Shown here in pieces: positions 30,804 through 41,659 of a stretch of DNA of 64,000 nt. The translations under genes and the position numbers were made by a program. The number at the start of each line of letters is the position of its first letter. Positions within the stretch are counted from its first letter, which is position 1. The notes beneath the pieces were generated by a model, which saw only the letters and a program-made list of their open reading frames with translations, made no database searches and was not told the DNA's origin. Source of the DNA: Limnanthes douglasii subsp. nivea (lineage: Eukaryota > Streptophyta > Magnoliopsida > Brassicales > Limnanthaceae); assembly GCA_036936605.1 (NCBI GenBank), contig JAUPFV010000001.1, forward strand, positions 251,375,981 through 251,439,980. The letters run 5' to 3'.

Positions 30804-31908
30804 CTGTTTGCACCCCCAGTTCAATACATATATAAAGCTTATACATGTTCATTATCCAGCAAGGGTGTTCTAAGAAGCACTGTCATGGTTGCTGCTTGGC
30901 ACTCTAATCCCAACCATTTGAAAAACCTTGGTATCTAGGTTGGCTTCGCTAGATCGTGGCCGACTGTTGTGTACTCCATGATGAAGGGCTGCACGGGGAC
31001 AAGTTTTATCAACAAGATGCACTGTACATAACTAATTTTTATACTGAATAGATCAATCTTACAATTACAAGGGCGGCGCAGCCGACAACTCTATCAGGTT
31101 TTTCAATTGCTAAGAAACTCCTGATAGACTGTCGAACCTTTTACCGTATTGATCCAGACAAGTCGTAATTGTTTATTCTGCTGAGGTCTTCAACATAATA
31201 AACCGTGCTCCAACCCAGGATATCTCCAGATACGGAGTAGAATAAGGTGGAGCACAAAAACAGTATCAACAGCCTCGCAACGTCTTCCAACTGATGCTCC
31301 CCTCGTTCGTTTATGGCCTTCTCTATACCCTCCTGTAAAACCAACGACAACATGCTATGTTAGAAAAGTACAAAATCTTGCTTTATAAAGATGAAGTCAA
31401 TTTTAGACGTACCTTTATAATGGCATTTGTTATTGTTTTAGTATTACTAGCTGCTACTTTCCTCCCAGTTTTACCCATGAAGTATTTCTTTATCATCCTT
31501 GATTCGTCCTCCTCGCCGGGTGCATATTTGTTGTGAAAAGCTCCGGTTTTTGTTAACCGCATTTTCTCGGTGCCATGCCGCAACCCGAATATGACCTTCA
31601 CATCGTTTTCAGTTATCTTTACAAACTTGTTGCCAGTCTTAAAGGCGTCTCTATCCACAAAGAATTGCTCGATGATATACTGAATGATTGAGTAGAATTT
31701 TTTCTTTGGCAGCTCTGCCTCATTACGGATTTCAAAATCCGTTTTCAGAAGTGTGTAGAAGGGTGTATTTCTTGCAGCTTCAGTGTGGGCCCTGGTAATA
31801 CGCATATCTTTAAGTAGCTTCAGAAGGCTCACCACCCATGATCTGTAATAGCTAGGTTTTGTTGTCATACTTCCTGCAGAAACACAAATCAGTTGGAGTG
31901 TCACAAAC

Positions 31909-32160
31909 TTTGCATCACAAGCTGTGAATTTAATGTATTATCAGTTAAACTGTCACAAATAATTCGCATGACAAGCTGCGAATTCCATGTATGACATGTC
32001 ACACAATTCGCATGACAAGCTGCGAATTGCCTATATATGAATACTGTTTTTACAGACAATTCGCAGCCTGGGCTGCGAATTGTTTGTAAATAAACGCCAT
32101 GAAGATTGAATTGAGCTGCGAATTGCTTGCATAATGGGTGATGAGGATGCGAACTGTTCT
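31909..32160 (+). repeat. Palindrome cluster upstream of the Ulp1-like gene
   Basis: Exact palindromes at 31963-31982, 32007-32026 and 32060-32079, a two-mismatch copy at 31909-31928, and half sites near 32116 and 32144. All lie upstream of the ATG at 31868. An acceptor (TTTCTGCAG) just ahead of that ATG suggests they are in a 5' intron or promoter, mirroring the arrangement at the transposase gene. Confidence 0.9.
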
Positions 32161-32350
32161 ACTTTTTACATGCACGTTGCAGGGATCTGGGAATTATTGA
32201 ACAAACACCAAAACCAACAATCAACTACCTAATGCACATCTAACATACATAATAGTTTTCAGGAAAGTACTAGCATTACATGCAACTAAACTTCTACCCT
32301 TCCTTCGATGATATACCCAGAAACTGAGCAACTATCGTCAGTAGATACTT

Positions 32351-32759
32351 CATTCTAGTATAAAAAGCAACACCTATCGTGAATTAACAGAAAATAGTGG
32401 TTCAAATTCGTCAAAAACGCAAAAAAAAGTACTTTTTACGTTGTCGGCTATTGGCCCCGTTTGTACAATGATACTCTTGTACTCTAAAACAAGTAATCGA
32501 ATGTTAGTAGACTCTAAAACTATTGTCAAATATTTTAAATCATGGTCTTGCATATAAGTAGAAAAAATATATTTTGCAGTATACGTAAAAGGAGAGCCTA
32601 TAAACGTCATAGAATTAATACTAAAAACCAAGAAAATAAACATTTCAAATTTATAAACAAATTCCTCACAATTCCCCACAAATTTATAAATGTTAAAATT
32701 AATGCTTGGTTGGGATTTCTCATCTAGACAAAATTTGTTTTTTCTTAGACCTTACAGCT
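32351..32759. other. Spacer between MULE-1 and MULE-2, nothing supported
   Basis: AT-rich sequence. It may be the decayed continuation of the MULE-2 transposase, but no similarity can be followed past about 32760. Confidence 0.35.
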
Positions 32760-33505
32760 CGTCTTTTCATGTTGGAGCGGTAGAATATTTGACTATGACG
32801 AATCATTAGAGCTTCATCCTTCATCAAATGTCTTCGATGTTGTTTGGAAAAAAAAATTGGGTTGCAATTATGTCATTTAAGAAACCATTTAATGATCATG
32901 AAGCTAATAGTGGAATCGAGTGATGCATAAAGTCTCTATTTACATCCAATTAAGAATTTATTTTCACAGTAAGTAGTTATCTTAATTCTTGTATTACGCA
33001 TGTATTTGCAACAAAAACCATGCTTTAAGGCATAACGACATAAAGATAACTTTAGAGCTACAACACCTTAATAAACAAAAGTGACCAACACCTGTAATTG
33101 CATCAACCTAACCAGTAGTAGCAAATTGTTTTTTTATGATAAAAAAATACTTAAACCATTACTACTCTCCTCATTAATTAATTGAATATTTGAGACCTCT
33201 CCCAAACTTATGTTAAATTATTTACGCATTTCTACAACAAACGTATCAACGACTTATTGTTCTATTAAAACACTAACATTTTTTAAATGCTCAACATCAA
33301 GATATGCTACAAAACCCACCAAATATGTCTCATTATTAAATAAACAATTCATGTTATCATCACAACAGTAGGTAATAATATACTTACCTCTAATTATCTC
33401 ATTCCATATACTTTCAACATATTTTTGAATACTTTCAAATTTTTCAAACTTGGTAAAAATAACAATTATAGTTTGACCATCATATTTGAAAATACACATT
33501 TTCAA
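32760..33505 (-). pseudogene. MULE-2 transposase N-terminal remnant
   Basis: The minus frame from 33505 reads KMCIFKYDGQTIIVIFTKFE and ends in LKNVSVLIEQ, parallel to the MULE-1 transposase N-terminus (CIFKYGHQTAIV ... RVSFLIEQH). After a break it continues with LSLCRYALKHGFCCKYM, then TTYCENKFLIGC, a Trp-to-stop change, and RLYASLDSTISFMIIK, the MuDR DNA-binding region. The catalytic domain is missing. It is strongly AT-biased and only partly similar to MULE-1, so it is a diverged subfamily. Confidence 0.8.
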
Positions 33506-33547
33506 ACTTGCGAAATGTACATTTTCTAAAGCTAATTAACTATTTAC

Positions 33548-35590
33548 CTCTTCCACGGTCTCGACCTTACCCCCGATTGACGGTTCAATTTCGTTATGTT
33601 TCTCTTTTTGTTTTGATGCTTTATCAACAAGTTGTTGATGTTTCTGAAAAAATAAATAGTTTACTGAATTATAAATTTGCAAGAAGTAGGAAAATATACC
33701 TAAACAAAACTAGCAAAATACTCATAAATGGTTATTTGTAAGACTCAACTAAACTGACTTATGATTTTCAAAAAATTCATTTGTTATATACCTCATCCAT
33801 GGTATGTAACTTATCAATAACTAGCGACTTGCTTATAATTTATTCTGTATAGAAAAAAAACTAGTTTATTGAATTAGAAAGTAGTAAGCTGTAAAATGTA
33901 TAAAAACAAAACTAGATAAACCTTCTTAAATGACCATTTGGGAAACCTAGTTAAATTTACTGAGAAAATTTACATTTGCGAAATTTACATTAGCCATGTA
34001 CCTTATCCATAATCTCAACTTTTGTCTTGCTTCAAATATTTTTCTCCCACTCGTTTACAATTTTTTCAACAAACTATTATTGTCCTTCCAAAAAAGTAAA
34101 TGATTTCTTGAATTATATATTCGTGAAGCTTAAGGAAATATGCCTAAGAAAAAGTAGAACCTTGTTAAATAACTATTTTTAAAACCTAACTAAATAGAAT
34201 TACAAAATGTACATTTGCTAAATATTCTTTAACTACGTATCTCATCTAACGTATGAACATTATTTATAGGTAATAATTCAATTTTGTTATGTGTTTCCCC
34301 CTCATTTGCATTTTTTCTACAAGATATTTGTATCCTTGCAAAATAATAGATAATGTTTTTAATTACCAATTTGAAAAATGTATGGAAATATTTGTAAACA
34401 AAAATAGTAAAAACCTTGATAACTGATATTTGTGAAACCTGAGTAAATGATGTGTAAAATTCAATTGGTTAAATATTCATTATTATATACCTCATCAAGT
34501 GTCTGGACCTTATTACCAACTGTAAACTCATTTATATTAGTTTTTTTCTACTTATTTGATGTTTTGTCAACAAGTTGTTGTTGTCCCTGCAAAAAAATAA
34601 ATAGTCTCTTGAATTAAAAATTCATCAAACGTATAAAAATATGGCTAAACAAAACTCTCAAAACCTTTATAAATTATCATTTATGAAACCCAACTAAATC
34701 GACTTATAACATTCTTGTTGGTTAAATATTTCGTAGTTTTGTAATTCATCAAACCTTTGGCCCTTATTTCCAGTTGGCAGCTTGCTTCCATTATGTATCT
34801 CATTCTCATTTGTAACTTTCCAACAAGTTGACGTTGTTCTTTAAAAAATTGTTTTATTAAATTAAAATTTTGTGAAATATAGGGAAACATTTCTAATCAA
34901 AATTTACCAAACCTTGATAAATGATCATTTTTAAAATCTAACAAAAATGAATTTTAAAATGTATTGTTAAATTTCATTAATTGTATATCTCATCGAGCGC
35001 GTGGACATTATCTATAGTTTTCAACTCAATTTCCATATCTCCAGTTTGTTAAAGGTTTTGGGGTTTTCTGCAAAAAAACATAAATTGTTTCTTGAATTAT
35101 AAATATATGAAACATATGGATATATACCAAAATAAGACATGCAAAACCTCGATAAATTATCATTTTTCAAACCCGACTAAATTGGCTTGCCAAGTAGACA
35201 TTTATTTAACATTAATTAATTATATACCTCATCCAATGCATGAACTTTATCTTCGATTTACAGATCAATTTCATTTTGTATCTCTTCTTTATTTGGAGTA
35301 TTTTCAGTAACATTATGATTTCCTTACAAAAATATAAAAAAAAAATTACAATATAATTTTGCGGATTCTCAATCTGTTTTTTAAAACTATTTTAAATATG
35401 TATATGTGAAACCTAACTTTAAATTATTTTTAATATTCATTAATTATGTATCTTATCCAGCGGCTGGACCTTATCTCCCAATGACAACTCGGTTTCCTTC
35501 GTACCTTTATTTTTATTAGAGAATCTTCCTGATATACTAGCACAATTACACATGGTTCCTATAAGATCTTCCTCATCTACTTCCATTTTT
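33548..35590 (-). repeat. MULE-2 tandem exon-intron array, about nine units of 240 bp
   Basis: On minus a gene starts at the ATG at 35590 (MEVDEEDLIGTMCNCAS). A unit of about 240 bp then repeats, each with an exon of about 95 bp encoding a QQQLVDK...KHNEIE...GDKVQ.LDE-like segment between a TTTGCAG-type acceptor and a GTATAT donor. The 3' edges of the exons lie near 35452, 35228, 34989, 34744, 34491, 34241, 34002, 33792 and 33548, so the period is 210-253 bp. Some units carry stops (34491, 35228) or lost donors (AT for GT at 35452 and 34989). The last exon lies just upstream of the MULE-2 transposase N-terminus, so the array may be its 5' part or a separate gene. The encoded repeat is charged and unrecognised. 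Confidence 0.75.
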
Positions 35591-35593
35591 TAC

Positions 35594-37553
35594 AAATCCC
35601 TAAAAAAAATTATTTTTCTATGCATGTTTTACAACATCTTTCGTATATATGTAACAACTGGACAAGCTCTCAAGTACTTGTTATAATACTGATCTGAAGT
35701 TTTGATAGATTTCGAAGTATTTGTTATATTATAACAGTTCAAACCATAATAAGTTCTTAACTATTTTCTCCATTGTCCAGTTGTAAAATTGGAATTTTCT
35801 ACCTCATCTACTACAATATCTTGCTACAGTATCAAATGAATAAAATGACGAACTCTCAATTATTCGATCTTGCTACAGTATCAAATGTTTAAAATGACGA
35901 CTCTCAATTATTCGTTCTAATTTGGCTAAGTTTTTTACAGCTCTCAACTGAAGAGGAAGAGTATAACATATTGTTGCGATTTGCAAGACTCCAAATATCA
36001 TTTATAAACATTGTGAAGGTATTCAGAAGCCTCTAGACTTTATTTGGAAACCTTCAAACAATATTCATGAGCCTAAAACTATTTAAAAACCCTCAAACTT
36101 CATTTGTAATTATCAAAATATTATTTGTAGAACTTTGAACGATATTCGTTCAAGTTTATACGTAATGACGACGTTATTTGAAATCTCTTATACGTTATTA
36201 ACAAAATTCAAACATCATTTGCAACTTTGTAAATGTCATTTGCAAACTTTAGAAGTAAATTATTGATATTTAAATGTCATCCTACTTTGAAGCGAATCAA
36301 ATAATATGTATTTCATCTATTTTAAACAATTCTAGTTTATATTTTAAAAAATATATATTTTTGTCATTTTTTTATTTTTATATATATCAACCGTTTTTTC
36401 GACTAAACATATCGATTATATAAAAAAAAGTCAAAACTTAATTTTCTTCAAAACATAACTTTATTTATTTTTGAAATGAAAAGTTGAGATTCATGGATAT
36501 TTTACTCGCAAAATTCTTTTAGGTGAGTATATATAGATTAGATTGTTGGTGGATTTCTTAAAATGTTCAAAGAAATTGGATTTCATATGAGCATCGTTAA
36601 AGAAAAAGTTTTTCAGTAGTTGTTCAATTGATTTGGTAGGGATATCTTTCAAAGGGAGGGGAAACATTTAATATAGTGGGACATCATTTCAGTTTGTTAC
36701 TCTGGTTAGCTTGGTATATATATATATTTCTTTTTTTTATTACTGATTATTAATTTTAGCTCATCGATTTGAAGTACTAAAAATAGTGGAGGTCTACCGA
36801 TTTTCCCGACTTGAGATATTTTAGGATTGTAAAAGTTAGGTGGTCTTAGAGGTTGTAGAGATAAAGTTAGGTTGGTGTTGGTGAACATGTACAAATGAAG
36901 TGCGTTGGTTAGTTTATATTTTCGGCTACTGTATCCATGTTAGGTCTGATGTTGCGTTTCTAGTTAAATGTCTAGCCCATTTTGCAGTTACTATTAGCAA
37001 TATAGGCTATCTACTGCTGGCGATTGAATGGCGTTTTTTGGTTTGTATTTGGCGAACGGTCTATGCGTATCTCCCAATGTCATAAACTAGTTTTGTAATT
37101 TTTTAAAATATTTATTTTTTATTAAATATAATACCTTAAAAAGTCAAAACAAATATTATGTTAATCTTTTTTATGAATTTGATAAAAAGAATATTTAATA
37201 TATAATCGTGGATTGATTGAGAATTATAAAGTTAATTACACATATGATTAAAAAAGATAGCAATCGACATAAATTTAATACGTTCCTTAATTTCGGCTAA
37301 ATTTCTTTTACAAACTGTTTAAAATATATTAAAAAAAGCTAATCAAATTTTTAGCATATAATTTACCAAAAAAGTTATATTATAGATATTTTTAAATAAT
37401 TGAAAAAATATAAAATTATAACAAACCAATTTTTTATTTTATTTCTTTCTTTGAACCGTTCAAAATAGGAGCACCGGTTTCGGTTTAAAAATATGAAATA
37501 TGAAACTTTAAGATATACCTAGTTCTTGATAATGATGAAAATATTCTTTAAAA
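35594..37553. mobile_element. 2.0-kb repeat copy B
   Basis: Second copy of the 28062-30072 sequence, starting AAATCCCTAAAAAAAATT just 4 bp upstream of the MULE-2 array start codon and ending near 37553. Similarity is high along its length, with small indels, for example in the TATATATA stretch and near 37040. Its position directly upstream of an element gene means it could be the native 5' end of MULE-2, from which copy A was derived, rather than an independent transposon. Confidence 0.7.
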
Positions 37554-40500
37554 CTCATAATTTTTTTGAATACATCAAAATTTGGTCAAAAGTTGATTGT
37601 ACGTTAAGAATATGAAAATTAAAATATTTATAATATTCTAGGTGTAGTTTTCTTAAATCGGCTAATTAAATTTCACCATGCTGGAACATAATGTAGTTTT
37701 GGAATCGACTACTCTCTATCTGATCCCAAGCTTTTAATATTAATATTAGGGTATATATCTATGTTACTATGATCAATCGTGTAATCCCAACTACTAAAAC
37801 AAAATGTATTGGAAAGCACATAAAATTCTCTTCTACCAAACAATTTTGGTCCTCACTGATCGTCTTCGATCAACAATCCAACAAGCTGAGAAATCCATCA
37901 ATTATAGCAATATATAAACCTATCAAAGACTTCTTCTTGGAGAATATGTTTTTATTATTTTTTCAAATGTAACGTTATACAACTAATCTTGTCCAATCAG
38001 TTTGACAGTTCAAAAAAAAAGAAAACACGATGCTTTTAACACATGGACTGTGGCACAACACAAAATCTTGCATACCTATTTATAAATATATTTATTGATT
38101 GATACGTTTCAAACTGTTAGACGTGTGTTTTAAGAACTATAACGATATAGTTCTGTATTTTCTAACAAAAAAGATAACTCAGTTTTTCAATAGGTTGAAC
38201 ATAAAAGACTTGATCTACTTTATCATGGTAGAACATAAACTATTTAGTTAAAATTGATTGGAATTAAATTAATGTTTTTTTTATCATTAATATATTTCTC
38301 ATAAACTAATTTTCGAATCCTATAGTTAAGTCCGGTCTCAAATAATGTTAATTAGACCTCAAAATATAATATTTTTGAATTTTTATTTTTTTATTTTTAC
38401 CTATCGTTTGTTCATCGGACGATGTTTTCAATTGTCGGGGGAGATCCTGTCGGATAAGATTTTTTCATTGGTTAAACTTATATTCACCGGGTGGAAAACT
38501 CTTTCGCCGGTTGAGAAAATTCGTCCCGGTAGAGATAAGAATGCTAGTAAGATCTTAAATTAAACAAAAGTTCGTTTTTTCGGACTAAATTTAACCGTAG
38601 CCTTTTTTGAAAATGATGTGATACATTGATAGCCATTGAGTGATGACATATACAAGCAAATTGACCGACTTGATCTTGAATAATATCTGTAACCATATTA
38701 AGGTAACACCTTACGGTAGCTAAACCAACAAGGTAAGTTTATTTTGTAGGCACATAGAAAAGATTTTAAGGGGTTGAGTTTTTAGTGTAGCAAACCGTAT
38801 TAGATTATGCCAATAAATTAAATGTTTTGTTATAATAATAACCAATTCAGCATATATAATATCATTCTTGAAATATTATGGTTACACAAGATATTAGTCA
38901 TTTCATCCCCTTTTAAGTACATTTATATTTTTCCACCGAGAACAATTTTAGGTGCCAGAAAGATTTTAATAGTATACAAAATGTATCTTTATAGTAGTTT
39001 TAAATCGAATGAGTAACTTTGCAAATTTTCAAATTTTAACATTCACTAATTTGAGTCTAGAAAAGGTCGGAGTGGAATAGTTTGAGTAATGTAAATGGGA
39101 CTTTGTACCAAAAATAATATTTTATATTTTACTGATTTTTTTTTTATTTTCTCAACATAAAATTAGACAAATGATTTTATAACACGTATAGTTCTTCCAA
39201 CTATGCAACATTTTGGCTTCCAATATTACACATATGAGTGAAAGTTTATTAAATTATTTTTTAAATTTGCTATGATAATGTTGTTAAGAGGTTTTAATCA
39301 GGTGTCATTTTCACGTTAAGACAAAGATTAAAATATCGCATCTCATTCGGTTAAACATGAGAATGATCAATGATATATAAGTGAGAACATTTCTAAACTA
39401 GTTTGAAGCCATTTTGAAATGGAAAAAAACAAAGCCGTGCAGTTTTTCGATGTCAAAACGGACATAATAGTAGTTCTTATACGATTTTGAGTATTCAGTG
39501 TTTTATGTTTAAAATAACAAGTTATATTTTTTATTAATATAATGATTTATTTGAAATTTTATAATTAAACATTAAATATATTTTATTTAATTATTTATAG
39601 TATTTATAAAAAAAATCGTGGTAACATGTATCCATTATTACTGAGTAGTAAATTCTAATCATTTTAATAACTTATTCTGTAATAATTAGTTTTTCTGCCA
39701 CTACTACAAATAAAATGCTACCCCTTCAGACCTTGGGTGAAAGAACTCTTTAAGAAACAACGTTCACATGCACCACGGATGATAGTCAATTTGATTGAAT
39801 TGGCTAAAATAGTGTAATAATTGATTTTAATTTTGTTAAAAACATTCATGATTTTATCTATCTAACCTTCGCTAAAACAACAATATAGATAAATTCAGTA
39901 AGAAGCAAATAATAAAAAATAATAAATTTTTTAGAAGAGCTACATTTAAATTCTAAACATGTATTTTTATTGAAATAAAAAATAATCTTCTAAAACAATA
40001 CTTATTTAAATTAGAGGAGTATTATTTTTTGTTATTTAATTTGTGTCGGTCAATTCTAGGTGTATTTATACATAGCTAATATTTATTTTCTATTTCATGA
40101 GTAGAACTAAGTCATCACATATGTTTTACTTTTTGTTTATATGTAGGAGCTCGACAACCTATCTAAACGATCTAAAAAAGCTTATTATGTAATGCAGTAA
40201 TAGCATAATAATTCTGGACGTAGATGCATTTAATGATATTATCTCATTGGTGATCCAAAATAGTCATTCAACCCTTTGGAAAACTAATGATTTTTTTTAA
40301 TTCTAATAAAATTTTTATAAATAACATGAAAAATTATAAACATACTCTACTCATAATCCAAAGAGTTTCAGTCATGGTGCACTTTTTGGTACCTATCAAA
40401 TGATTCAATTTTAAACTATGCTAAGTATTGAAAACTTAAAAAAAAAATTAAATAAAAACTCATAACATGAAAATCAAACATAAGCACACTATCATGATAA

Positions 40501-41659
40501 AACAAAACAAATAAAATAAAATGTTATAGAAAACGAGTTGCACATAATACTAAATAGAATCAAAGCAAACATAATATACAATACTAGTACATATGCGAAG
40601 GATTACAAAAAAATAATAAACAAAAAGCATCACAATTCATGACTAAACAACTCACTGGTCATGGCATGCATTGAGATTCAACTTAGCTTCAACTTTACAT
40701 TCTCTTTACATATACGGAATAGTTACTCTTCCCTCTATATTATTTCCAACCCGTGGAAATTCATGTTATTTTGTTCATTGCTATCAACAAGCTTATATAA
40801 AAAGTTCAAGCAATCAAAAGCTATGATTCTCTCCTTTTGGTCCAGAATTTCTATGTGAGCTCGTATTCTTTCTTATTTAGCTTTTTTTAAGATTCTTTAT
40901 GAGTTTTTCGTCAAACTAATTGTTATTATATTTTTTGTACTTTTTTAACTCCTCAAACTCTTGTATTTTTTTAGCTTTATATATATATTCAAAAAAAAAT
41001 CTATCTTTATCATCTTTAGTATTTTCGAACCCTTTTAAGTATTTTTTACCAATTTCAAATATTCTTTAATAATGCATAGGCTTTCTCCAGTTCCTGATTG
41101 TCTTTCACTTCCTAAGATATGAAATTTCGAAGATAATATGTTTACCAGATTATAAAATTTATTTTTTTCTCTAAATTAAGTTCATTTTCCTCAAGTTTAA
41201 CTTTCCCGTTAGATATAAAACATTTTTTGTTGGCATTAGGGTATGGGATCTCACTCGGTTTGGACATTAAAATTTCCATACTTCTTGAGTTAATAGTAAC
41301 AACATCATAACACTTTGTATAATATGTATGCATTTATTTTAATTTATTCTTGTTATGTCAGACAAAATATCGAGCTTAGCACATAAAAACTTTTATCCTC
41401 CATTTTCATACTATGCACTTCGCTTTGATTCTCACTAGTCGCAAACACGTTGGAAATTTTATGTATAGTTCATGAAGAAAGTGAGAAATTAAATATGGGT
41501 AGTCTTTGATTAATTAGATTTGTGTCTTATAGAATAACTTAAGTTACAAATATATAAAATAATAACTTAATATGCTAGTGGGTAAAATAGCTAATGGACT
41601 ATATTCCTAACACCCTCTATCAAATTCACAAAGCAATAATAATCAACATTGAGAGTTTT
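37554..41659. other. AT-rich intergenic DNA with one unidentified coding relic
   Basis: Mostly AT-rich and without long frames. On minus, between about 41340 and 40650, several linked frames with Lys/Glu-rich content can be read (VKDNQELEKAYALLKN, KAKKIQEFEELKKY, AHIEILDQKERIIAFD) but broken by stops and shifts. I cannot identify the source. Nothing else is supported. Confidence 0.35.

Larger units (their letters stand above)
24724..31868 (-). pseudogene. MULE-1 DUF1985/Ulp1-like cysteine protease gene, about 12 exons, damaged
   Basis: Splice sites and coding blocks on minus give exons near 31868-31413, 31332-31063, 30988-30845, 30393-30229, 28061-27737, 27656-27336, 27087-26565, about 26500-26389, 26128-25806, 25722-25612, 25537-25307 and 24972-24724. 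The first three look like DUF1985 (NDVKVIFGLRHG, GWSTVYYVEDLSRI). Then come a basic region (ERPRKRTK), a proline-rich segment, a coiled coil (LKELKRKIAELEAQQ), a polyglutamine tract and the Ulp1 domain. Catalytic blocks are HHWTLLVIDVDG and GIMDCGIFVCKYA. The residue 17 after the His is Asn (SNYNPL) where SUMO proteases have Asp. The family cuts SUMO-like proteins, but this role is unproven here. Stops near 31142 and 30938, TAA in the Gln tract, a shift near 25940 and a 2-kb insertion break it. The TAG at 30229-30231 could instead end a separate DUF1985 gene. Confidence 0.8.
19139..32350. mobile_element. MULE-1: large Ulp1-type Mutator-like element (borders approximate)
   Basis: The block holds a MURA-type transposase on plus (20304-22833), a small charged protein on minus (23614-24095) and a multi-exon DUF1985/Ulp1-like gene on minus (24724-31868). 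The same short palindrome is scattered through all its non-coding parts from 19864 to 32079, which ties the three genes to one element. MULEs carrying Ulp1-like genes are known from several plants (Kaonashi in Arabidopsis, CUMULE in melon). No long terminal inverted repeat pairs the two ends, which suggests a non-TIR MULE. The left end is placed at GGGAAATTGCACC (19139) and the right end after the last motif, both by inference. A 2-kb insertion (28062-30072) interrupts it. Confidence 0.75.

Noticed and set aside
19864..32079. CRISPR-like array
   Set aside because: Repeats are palindromic, irregularly spaced, in both orientations and spread over 12 kb among introns of a plant transposon; there are no uniform spacers and no cas genes.
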